NCBI GenBank assembly: GCA_016212795.1
Contig: JACRDT010000007.1
Coordinates: forward strand, 235,627 to 299,626
DNA length: 64,000 bases
Reading direction: 5' to 3'
DNA from: Elusimicrobiota bacterium
GTDB lineage: Bacteria > Elusimicrobiota > Elusimicrobia > UBA1565 > UBA9628
Under the pieces are notes generated by a model. That model did not search any database, was not told the origin of the DNA, and worked only from the letters and a program-made list of their open reading frames with translations. Shown here piece after piece: positions 57,301-64,000 of the stretch. The first letter of the stretch is position 1; each line of letters begins with the position of its first letter. A program made the translations under genes and the position numbers.

Positions 57301-60300
57301 CGCCCAGGCCGCGGCCGGCGGGACGAGCATCAGCGTGGGCGGGGGCAGCTCGACGCCTCCGACCGGCACCCAGCCCCCGCTGGAGATCAGCAACCAGCTC
57401 AAGCTCGCGCTCCTGGGCCTCGAGGTCTGCAAGAGGCTGGTCCCCACCCAGAACTTCAACGGCACGTCCTTCGCCGAGGTGATGGCGCGCTACCTCTTCG
57501 CGGACGCCCTCGTCGTGACGTCGGACCAGTACGTCAACGAGCGCATCCCCATCTTCTCGACCTTCCTCGACAAGGGGCAGACGGTCCTGAACGAGCTCTT
57601 CGCGGATTTCGACGCGGACATCGCCTACGTGAGCGGCGACGGGTCCGGCGGGGCGGCCCTGCTCGAGCGCAAGTTCAAGATGTACACGAAGGTGCGCGAC
57701 ACCGCCAAGGAGGGCGCGGAGCTCTTCGGCCTCAAGACCACCTGGGACACCGAGACCTACGGCACCATCAACACGGCCACGATGTACTACGAGACCATGG
57801 GGGAGGTCTACAACTACGGCAACCAGGCCCTCGACAAGGACCTCCAGTCGGCCCAGCAGATGCGGGACGCCGTCGCCAAGCAGCTCGAGGACATCCGCAA
57901 GCAGAAGGTCACCGTCACCAACTGGCTCGCCCAGCTCAACGACCCCCACGAGAGCGCCCTCAACCGCGTGGCCCAGAACATCTCGGCCATCCAGGAGAAG
58001 ACCCGGGCCGTGGTCGAGGCCAACGTCAACTACCACGAGTTCAAGGACGCCTACGAGGGCGCCAACAAGCATCTGCAGGAGACGCTGGCCGCGCTCTCGA
58101 GGGAGCAGACGGCGTTCTTCCGGCTCCTCGAGGAGGTCGGCGACGTCTCGACCCTCAACCCCGCGCTGGCCGGCCGCGTCACCGAGACGGTCCGGCAGGG
58201 CTCCTCGTGGCTGGCCACCGGCGCCCAGGGGCCCCAGACCCTCATCATCCCGAAGTCCCGGTTCTCCAACTTCCTGGGCCAGCTCTTCTCGTCCGTGGAG
58301 CCCGAGTCGTCCTCGCGGGACATCGTGGCGCTGCGCAACGAGATCCTGAAGAACCCCATGGCCCTCGCGCAGCTCCTGCCGAACTCCAAGATGGTCGAGG
58401 TCGGCGAGGGCAGCGATGGCTTCTACCTGGTCTACCAGTCGGAGTTCTCCACCCCCTACGGCCTGGAGACCAGCAACCAGGTCACCATGGGCAACGTCCT
58501 GCGGCTGTGGAACTCCAACGTCAGCGTGACGGGCTACAAGTTCGCCAGCCCCCCCTCCGACGTCAACGCCCCCTTCGGGGACCAGGGCATCAGCATGCAG
58601 ATCGAGACGCTCGACAACAAGCACTTCGTCAACTACCTCGACGTCACCTTCCACAAGTTCATCCAGGACATCCCGGCGGACCTCTCGGTGCGCTCCGAGG
58701 CCCAAGAGGCCCGCATGATGATCTTCGACGACTTCGCCCTGGTGGCCGCCAACGGCAAGCTGTACTTCGGCGCCGCCGGGTTCGGGGACTTCGCCCTCTC
58801 CAACACGTCGGAGAAGCCCTACTACTACGGCGGCAACTTCAAGGCGTCGGTCAAATTCACGGAGGTCCTCAGCCTCAACGCCGAGGAGCAGCTCCTCTTC
58901 GCCAAGGACCCGAGGAAGTTCTTCCAGACCGTCAACCTCGACTTCACCAAGCTCGACCCCGACCTGAACCACGACTACATCATCGCGGGCGAGGGCGAGA
59001 ACAAGGAGTACCGGCGGGACAAGGTCGGCGTGGGCGCGGACCTCCAGGCCGCCTTGAAGACCAAGGACAGCTTCAACGTGGAGCTCTACTTCGCGCGGGT
59101 CTCCGGCACGGACGACTACAACCAGGACAGCGTGGGCGCCACCGTGCTCAAGGGCTTCACCTTCGACGTCGGCGGCGTGCCGGTCAAGACCAGCGTGGGC
59201 GGCGGGGCCGAGTTCGGGACCGAGTACAACAGCTACAACGGGCGCCTGAACTTCGAGCTCCCCAACCAGGGCCTCGTGCTCAGCGCCACGGGCAAGATGA
59301 TCGGCGACGCCGAGACCTATTTCGTGGAGCTGCGCAAGAAGCTCGGCGCCAACTCCGAGGCCTTCGCCTCCTACGGGTCCAGGTACATCGGGCTCAACAA
59401 CCGCCTGACGGTCGGCGTGAACACCTCCTTCACCCTGGGCGAGCTGTGGCGGGCGGCCACGAAGGACGCCGCCGACACGCTCAACGGCGGCGAGTCCATG
59501 GCGGGCTTCAACGGGGACCTCGAGGCCTTCTTCAAGCGCGACGACCCGGCCAACCCCGTGCTCGCGGAGCTCAAGAAGGTCTTCGACGCCGACGTGGGCA
59601 AGAAGCTCATGACCCTCGAGATCGGCAAGCTCGGCAAGGACATCGCTGAGCTGCGCAAGGCCGGCGCCATCCTCGACAACACCCGGGTCGGCGCCATGAT
59701 CGGGTTCGTCTCCAACCCCGTCTCGGGCGACGCCGCCGAGCGCGCCGCGACGGGGGGCTTCCAGGCCGGGACGCGCATGGACTACACCATGTCCAAGACC
59801 CAGCGGGCCCTCCTGGAGAGCAAGATCTCCTCCATCTACGCCGAGTCCGTCAAGCTCCAGATCCGGCTCCTCGAGCTCGCCAAGGCCTGGCAGCTCGCCC
59901 TCACCGACATGGTGCAGACCCGCTGGGAGGCCGCCCTCGCGGTTCATATGTCTGAGATCGCCTCCGACGGCCTGCTCAAGGCCGAGGCCAAGGCCCTCTT
60001 CATCGACGCCCAGGCCCGGCACCGGCAGGCGGCCCTGCGCTACAACGCGCTGACCGGCAGGGGGCCCGACGACGCCGTCTTCTTCGACCTCAACCCCCAG
60101 GACCTCGACCGGATGATGGGGGTCCTCGAGAAGGCCCTGGCCGACCCGCGCAGGCTCTCGATCCTGGTCGGGTCGCTGCGGAACCTCAACCTGCCCAAGG
60201 AATCGCTCAACGTGATGGATTGGATCCCCTGGATCGAGCGGCTGACCTTCTACGTCGGGGTCCAGCTCCAGGACATGCTCTCCAGCCAGATCCTCGGGGC

Positions 60301-63300
60301 CGGCGTGTCGGTGCGCCTGCCGATCTACGAGCCGGGCTCGAAGGCGGCCGACGGCGCCCTGTGGCTGCAGAACGAGGCCATCATCAACGAGATGGCGCAG
60401 TCGCTGCGCAACGTGAGCATGAGGGCCCAGAGCGAGAAGATCGAGGCCGACTCGCTCGACGCCCGCGGCGAGCAGTTGGCCGGGCGTGAGCGCGGGCTCA
60501 GCCAGGACGTCTGGGACGCGGTCCGGGGCTACCGCAACGGCCTCGTCGAGCAGGGAGACCTCTGGGAGAAGGTCCGGCGCTGGCGCTGGACCCTGACGTC
60601 CCACATGGCCTCCAGGACGGCCGCGGCCCTCAAGAGCGCCTGGGCGGTCATGGACTTCTCGCTGGCCCGGTCCGGCGAGATCCCCCAGGCCGGCTGGCGC
60701 GGCACCATGACCCAGCCCACGACCCTCGCCGAGGGCATCGACCTCGCCCGGAAGAACTCGCTGAGCCTCGAGGCCCTGGCCCTGCGCTCGCAGGCGGCCA
60801 AGGAGCTCGTCGAGGCATCCTCCCACCGGTTCGCCAAAGTGTCGGTGGACATCAACGTCGGGGTCAACATCACGGCCGCGGGCGTCGCCTGGATCCCGGC
60901 CTTCGGCCTCACGGGCCTGGCGGTCTTCCCGATCTTCAACGTGGACCTCCGGCCCGAGGAGCTCGAGGCCCTCTCCCAGAAGCGCTACGCCGGCGAGGCC
61001 GGGCTCTACACTCAGCTGCAATCCAAGGTGTCGGCCGACCTGGCCATGCAGCTCTTCGAGGCCTACGCCGCCTACAAGAGCCTCTCGGAGATCATCGGGA
61101 TCTACGAGGCCGAGCTCGTCCCGCAACTCCAGCTGGGCGTCGGCAGCGAGGGTCTCTTCGGCCTGGACAAGGCCCGCTCGGAGCTCGTGGAGCTCAAGGC
61201 CAAGCGCCAGCAGGCCCTCAGCCTCATCAACTTCATGATGGGCCGCCCCCTGATCATGCCCCTGGACCTCAACGAGGGCCTGGACGCCGCCCTGGCCAAG
61301 CTCGGGGCGACGTTCGCCAAGGACTCGCCCATGGCCGCCAGCCTGGACGTGCTGCGCTCGCGCCTCGAGGTCGCCCGGGCGGCCGAGACCATCGTGGACA
61401 AGAACCTCCAGGTCCAGAACATCCGCTTCGACCCGATCTCGCTCATCGGCCGCTCCCTGGGCCGGCTCATCAACGCCCTGAGCGGCGAGGGCATGGCGTC
61501 GCCCGAGATGCTGGCCATGGCGCGCTACCAGACCCTGGGGTGCGAGCAGGACCTGGCCGCCTTCGAGAAGGGGCTCGGCGCCACGAAGGCGAAGATCTCC
61601 TTCGAGCTGGCCCGCATCGAGCGGCAGATGGCCGAGCTCCAGGGCCGCAACGACCCGCGCAGCCGCATCGAGCTGGCGTCCTTGAAGAGCCGGCTCTACA
61701 GCCTCAAGGCCATGGCCCTCTTCTTCGGCGTGGGCGGGGAGGGAGGGGTTCGGCCGCAGGCCCAGCTCCCGGGGAACTACGGCGAGCTCAAGGCCAAGCT
61801 CGAGGAAGCCTACGCCCGCGAGACCTACACCCGGTCCGACGTCGCCTCCTCCCGGCCCACCCCCTCCGAGCTCCCCATCAACGCCCAGGGCAACCTCCGC
61901 TACTACTACGTCAACCAGTCGCTGTCCAAGGAGCCCATCGGCAAGCACCTGGTCGAGGGCTGGATCGAGGTCCGCTTGAAGTCCGCCTCCACGCCGCCCG
62001 AGGCCCTCATCGCCCTGGCCAACCTCCAGAAGGACCGCGCCGACCAGCTCTTCCGGGCGGAATCGGCGGCGTCGCGGGCCAAGGCCGAGATCCTCCTCTC
62101 GAGGCTCAAGCTCTACAAGGGGCTCCGGCGTGGCGGCCTGGGCGCCGGCGCGGCCGTGGGCGTGCGGGACCGGCTCTCGCGCGATTTCGCCGAGCTGTCC
62201 GCCCACCTGGGCTTGGCGCCCTCCGTCACGATCGAGCAGGTCCTGGCGCTCCTGCCCGAGGACGGCGTGGACGGTCCCGAGGCCGCGGCGCGGCGCTACA
62301 TCGAGGAGGTGGCGAGCCTCGACCTCGAGCACCTCAAGCGCACCCTCTTCTTCGAGGGCCTGCCCGCTCCCCTGGGAGGCTCGGCGGACCCTCTGCTCCA
62401 GCTCAAGGCCAACCTCATCGCCGAGAAGATGAGCTACAAGGGCTTCACTCCGATGGCCGCCTTCGGCATGTTCCGCGGCACCTGGGTCAGCGGGTTCTTC
62501 CTGGAGGCGCCCAACCCGGAGCAGATCCAGAAGGGCCTCGCGAACATCCTGACGGACGCGCTCAAGAAGGAACTCGAGTCGCAGGACAAGCTCCGCAGCC
62601 TCGGCTTGAAGCTCCACCAGCTCATGGCCTCGGTCGCGGACAAGGTGCGCCTGCTCGACGCCGAGCGCGAGAGGCTGCTGCTGGCCCGCCGCAACCTCGC
62701 GGGCATGCTCGAGCGCCGCAAGCTCGGCATGGCCTCCGAGGCCGACGTCCTGGCCGCGTCGGAGGAGGCCGCCAGGACGCACGACGGCTTCATCGACACG
62801 ATCTCGGCCCTGCAGCAGGACTTCGCGTACCTGGTGACCGAGCTCGAGGCACTCGGCTTCGTGGACCGCAAGCCCGTGCCGCGCCTCACCCCGTCGGACA
62901 CGGGCCCCCAGGTCAACGAGCGCTCCGCCAAGGAGAAGCTGATGGGCTTCGTGTCGGAGCGGATGCTCGACGAGGGGTTCGAGAAGAACATCGATGAGCT
63001 TCTTGCGGGCGTGCCGGCACGGCTAAAAGAAGAGCTAAAGAAAAACATAGAAGAATATCGTGCCGCGAAGCGGCACGATATTTGGGTCCGCTACGACGAT
63101 TTCACCGCGGCCGAGAAGCTCCAGCTCCTGATCAAGGTGGACCTCCAGGGGCGCCGCGAGTTGGTCGAGAAGTCCTTCCAGAAGATCCTCGACGAGCTCT
63201 CGAGGTCCCAGGGGCCGTCCTGGCAGAAGGTCATGGCGTTCCTGGCCTCCGACCTCGAGGGCCAGGAAGCCGCGGCGAAAGTCCGGGTGAACGACGGCGC

Positions 63301-64000
63301 CGAGATGCGCGACGCCCTGCAGCAGGCCTTCTGGAGCGCCGTGACTCCCCCGGCCAAGGTCGACAAGATCTACCAGGCCCTGAGCTCGCTCTCCCGCGAG
63401 GTCGACGCGGCCAGGATCAAGGCCCTGGAGATGTACCTGGCCGGCGCCGAGAGGCCCGAGGACTACCTCATGAGGGACGCGGCGCTCGACGAGTACGTCA
63501 AGGCCCTCGTCGCCTACGACGCGGCGGTCCTCAAGGCCTTCGCCTCGGCCGACGTGCAGGGCAGCGCCCAGTGGTCCAAGGCGCTCGACGCCCTCTTCAG
63601 CCTGCGCAAGAGCTCGGAGCGCCGCCGCGACTACCTGCGCTACGGCCGCGGGATCATGACGATCGACGCGGCCATCGGGCTGGCGGAGGGACGCCTCCTG
63701 GCGCTGCGGGCCGACCCCGAGGACTTGCGCGAGGTCGCGCCGGCGGCCGAGAGCGTGGCGTTCCTGCGGGCCATGCGCGAGCGCTGGATCGGCAAGCCCT
63801 CGTCCATCGATTCCCTCCTCTACCTGAAGCCCGAGGCCGCCGAGGACAAGCCCGAGTGGCTGACCGAGAAGGACGTCAAGAAGCTGGGTTCCCGCGTGGT
63901 GGAGGTCGGCGGGCGCCGCTACCTGCTGCCTGAGTCCTGGGTCGGCAAATCCCCGACGACGCCCGAGGAGGTCCGCCAGGCCAAGGGCCGAGAGGTCGTG
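54320..64000 (+). CDS. Giant exported protein, at least 3227 residues, open at the right edge
   Basis: No stop occurs from 54320 to the edge. A signal peptide (MMRRCLPPTFRLAKRLLSAL, VSPSPWVASSFAAV) leads into a long helical region with coiled-coil stretches (LDLIDKKIKKIETQNQNN; DEWNKTVDATLAENKQNVDD) and a Gly/Ser linker near residue 505. Residues about 1470-1720 are beta-strand rich with alternating Tyr/Phe/Val and Gly (KPYYYGGNFKASVKFTEVL; TFDVGGVPVKTSVGGGAEFG), as in a barrel. Residues about 1820-2060 and 2170-2320 resemble TolC/outer-membrane-factor halves (GAGVSVRLPIYEPGSKA; LVELKAKRQQALSLINFMMG). Beyond 2500 it is again helical. Domain assignments are weak; function unknown. It may be a cell-surface scaffold or an export apparatus in one chain. 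Confidence 0.8.
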   Translation, partial: MMRRCLPPTFRLAKRLLSALVCLSLVSPSPWVASSFAAVMPQTSVPGAHPGALALIEDLARMLAPDAKPRAGQLLQTARQLQKSYPGNKALGYWVEGILAGPLTGLPDDAIPSNGMLQPARDSLPVLRQMVEKLAPGPGQGTDDPAGSPSLMTAESRIKSILSNVAPAGMPQDGVLPGTGLAPADAGALTRPRTPAVGQGGLPSEADLLAEVRRAREELAARDRLSQKADLEDPAAKGKAEELRQLDELLRGYEGTLSGADAPSPGLRESGELRQAALSALRGLMKDFTNPPPVPNQAAPDRPLTEVEKKVSEALDRMEKLKTDAQGQVAERDVAAGGLSTADKVRSGALRERRSGKEMLEFRKNFSRLAVVMDLSYSLNILNSADAALSGMLDLIDKKIKKIETQNQNNLDSAAWAAEQKKKKDEWNKTVDATLAENKQNVDDFASLAKKSARFVIRVEEFRTGVAALLAQIDARDKGSSATAVEEYNRRLALLPTIQQNLISGSGSGSGGIDISLNYLQAQSQDVAGYLTKLQGAVEQIDNAPLEFAGVMVILVPGIPAVSVNTPSAAQVLQILSDRKVYWQKMLDDHNKMLQTVDNYLDPGNSKRVIDDFGDSIPESLAVWVNEERALSGRTKVFLGRLAGAADEIAQRMASQGASLPMLSGKPPSELRTVLEPYIDQVMALNFPGTDEGFEAQMDKLALANILCYMADATAVAIVADSKVEILQRAISNILPKARARFVESTGAIRAVLQDIDMDVAFVNAGFPTAELQSVINRKRTLVGTTLKGMLERMQVFLDQVVIPFWQERIATADPNFTGDCYALLYKEKAKLYERIKKALDRTVPWALASNGAPEGNTAQAIANIEKLKKDFQKYLDLVADLKDTIRRRMDPNGTETEDVYGEQAPFSFIVRAKKYRQVKVDLAATINTRAGEINGILKQMDDLSASAHNLASRFSLPTTVTGDGPEWVVKLRKMADDRVLQNMADAIKKIAEDAQAAAGGTSISVGGGSSTPPTGTQPPLEISNQLKLALLGLEVCKRLVPTQNFNGTSFAEVMARYLFADALVVTSDQYVNERIPIFSTFLDKGQTVLNELFADFDADIAYVSGDGSGGAALLERKFKMYTKVRDTAKEGAELFGLKTTWDTETYGTINTATMYYETMGEVYNYGNQALDKDLQSAQQMRDAVAKQLEDIRKQKVTVTNWLAQLNDPHESALNRVAQNISAIQEKTRAVVEANVNYHEFKDAYEGANKHLQETLAALSREQTAFFRLLEEVGDVSTLNPALAGRVTETVRQGSSWLATGAQGPQTLIIPKSRFSNFLGQLFSSVEPESSSRDIVALRNEILKNPMALAQLLPNSKMVEVGEGSDGFYLVYQSEFSTPYGLETSNQVTMGNVLRLWNSNVSVTGYKFASPPSDVNAPFGDQGISMQIETLDNKHFVNYLDVTFHKFIQDIPADLSVRSEAQEARMMIFDDFALVAANGKLYFGAAGFGDFALSNTSEKPYYYGGNFKASVKFTEVLSLNAEEQLLFAKDPRKFFQTVNLDFTKLDPDLNHDYIIAGEGENKEYRRDKVGVGADLQAALKTKDSFNVELYFARVSGTDDYNQDSVGATVLKGFTFDVGGVPVKTSVGGGAEFGTEYNSYNGRLNFELPNQGLVLSATGKMIGDAETYFVELRKKLGANSEAFASYGSRYIGLNNRLTVGVNTSFTLGELWRAATKDAADTLNGGESMAGFNGDLEAFFKRDDPANPVLAELKKVFDADVGKKLMTLEIGKLGKDIAELRKAGAILDNTRVGAMIGFVSNPVSGDAAERAATGGFQAGTRMDYTMSKTQRALLESKISSIYAESVKLQIRLLELAKAWQLALTDMVQTRWEAALAVHMSEIASDGLLKAEAKALFIDAQARHRQAALRYNALTGRGPDDAVFFDLNPQDLDRMMGVLEKALADPRRLSILVGSLRNLNLPKESLNVMDWIPWIERLTFYVGVQLQDMLSSQILGAGVSVRLPIYEPGSKAADGALWLQNEAIINEMAQSLRNVSMRAQSEKIEADSLDARGEQLAGRERGLSQDVWDAVRGYRNGLVEQGDLWEKVRRWRWTLTSHMASRTAAALKSAWAVMDFSLARSGEIPQAGWRGTMTQPTTLAEGIDLARKNSLSLEALALRSQAAKELVEASSHRFAKVSVDINVGVNITAAGVAWIPAFGLTGLAVFPIFNVDLRPEELEALSQKRYAGEAGLYTQLQSKVSADLAMQLFEAYAAYKSLSEIIGIYEAELVPQLQLGVGSEGLFGLDKARSELVELKAKRQQALSLINFMMGRPLIMPLDLNEGLDAALAKLGATFAKDSPMAASLDVLRSRLEVARAAETIVDKNLQVQNIRFDPISLIGRSLGRLINALSGEGMASPEMLAMARYQTLGCEQDLAAFEKGLGATKAKISFELARIERQMAELQGRNDPRSRIELASLKSRLYSLKAMALFFGVGGEGGVRPQAQLPGNYGELKAKLEEAYARETYTRSDVASSRPTPSELPINAQGNLRYYYVNQSLSKEPIGKHLVEGWIEVRLKSASTPPEALIALANLQKDRADQLFRAESAASRAKAEILLSRLKLYKGLRRGGLGAGAAVGVRDRLSRDFAELSAHLGLAPSVTIEQVLALLPEDGVDGPEAAARRYIEEVASLDLEHLKRTLFFEGLPAPLGGSADPLLQLKANLIAEKMSYKGFTPMAAFGMFRGTWVSGFFLEAPNPEQIQKGLANILTDALKKELESQDKLRSLGLKLHQLMASVADKVRLLDAERERLLLARRNLAGMLERRKLGMASEADVLAASEEAARTHDGFIDTISALQQDFAYLVTELEALGFVDRKPVPRLTPSDTGPQVNERSAKEKLMGFVSERMLDEGFEKNIDELLAGVPARLKEELKKNIEEYRAAKRHDIWVRYDDFTAAEKLQLLIKVDLQGRRELVEKSFQKILDELSRSQGPSWQKVMAFLASDLEGQEAAAKVRVNDGAEMRDALQQAFWSAVTPPAKVDKIYQALSSLSREVDAARIKALEMYLAGAERPEDYLMRDAALDEYVKALVAYDAAVLKAFASADVQGSAQWSKALDALFSLRKSSERRRDYLRYGRGIMTIDAAIGLAEGRLLALRADPEDLREVAPAAESVAFLRAMRERWIGKPSSIDSLLYLKPEAAEDKPEWLTEKDVKKLGSRVVEVGGRRYLLPESWVGKSPTTPEEVRQAKGREVV
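63054..63082. repeat. Perfect hairpin inside the giant gene
   Basis: AATATCGTGCCGC and GCGGCACGATATT, 13 bp perfect, GAA loop, followed by TTGGG. In the reading frame it encodes EYRAAKRHDIW. It lies in a short AT-rich, Lys-coding stretch (63021-63085) unlike the rest of the gene. Confidence 0.65.

Noticed and set aside
54419..62782. Uninterrupted 8.4-kb reading frame on the minus strand, antisense to the giant gene
   Set aside because: Its product is mostly His/Arg/Gly/Leu/Val/Asp-rich with no motif; it follows from GC-biased third positions of the plus-strand frame, which has a signal peptide, promoter and domain-like structure.
54320..64000. Non-ribosomal peptide or polyketide synthetase as the giant gene
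   Set aside because: No adenylation, ketosynthase or carrier-protein motifs appear in the translated frame, and it begins with a signal peptide.

Overview
The window is about 64 kb of very GC-rich, tightly packed bacterial chromosome: 49 protein genes, no recognised RNA gene, no insertion sequence with a transposase, and no gene-free stretch longer than 300 bases (the two longest, 23213-23511 and 54033-54319, hold promoters, operators and repeats). Signal peptides, a lipoprotein box, a TolC-like region and a predicted outer-membrane barrel point to a double-membrane (Gram-negative type) organism with many TPR proteins. High-GC uncultured Elusimicrobiota or a related phylum would fit the gene mix, the giant secreted protein and the TatT-type TRAP operon, but this rests on memory of such genomes and not on a marker search.

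Layout. 1-8968 (minus strand): an unknown signal-peptide protein, then a chain trxB-lipA-E1alpha-E1beta-E2-lpd-GDPD in which successive genes overlap or nearly abut, i.e. thioredoxin reductase, lipoyl synthase and a Bacillus-type pyruvate dehydrogenase complex. The E2 lacks both its lipoyl lysine and its catalytic histidine. 9001-11765: a GH1 glycosidase and a small pterin group (folB, PTPS/QueD, pteridine-reductase-like SDR). 11762-16144: Yip1-like membrane protein, zinc-ribbon protein, sensor kinase, secreted formylglycine-enzyme-like protein. 16148-21086: maf, cutA, a membrane glycosyltransferase, mtnA, yggU, yggS. 21128-23340: groESL with CIRCE operator, sigma70-type promoter and three tandem hairpins behind it. 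23512-32702: coiled-coil and TPR proteins, a LOG protein, a TatT-type TRAP transporter (TPAT) operon and an L-2-hydroxyglutarate-oxidase-like enzyme. 32844-37302: the MoxR, DUF58, transglutaminase cassette. 37316-46048: NudL, a B12-binding radical SAM protein, a duplicated secreted protein, a two-gene amine/amino-acid oxidoreductase with a 1184-residue fused electron-transfer subunit, and divergently a YddG-like exporter. 46219-54032: a small coiled-coil protein, panD, metF, a 984-residue TPR protein, a 5'-nucleotidase-like/outer-membrane-barrel fusion and a ClpS-like adaptor. 54320 to the right edge: one giant secreted protein of at least 3227 residues, still open.

The most unusual feature is a set of short dispersed repeats. 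Two related kinds (families A and B) sit in frame inside at least eight minus-strand genes, including the enzyme lipoamide dehydrogenase, and always add the same peptide (PG-V/T-S/A-G-S/A-G with Pro and Ala). Family A is a clear DNA palindrome, so these look like protein-tolerated palindromic elements of the kind known from Rickettsia. A third kind (family C, seven copies) is an intergenic REP-like hairpin with a conserved head, once in an inverted pair. A 60-bp perfect palindrome at 54076-54135 and several perfect inverted repeats of unrelated sequence complete the set.
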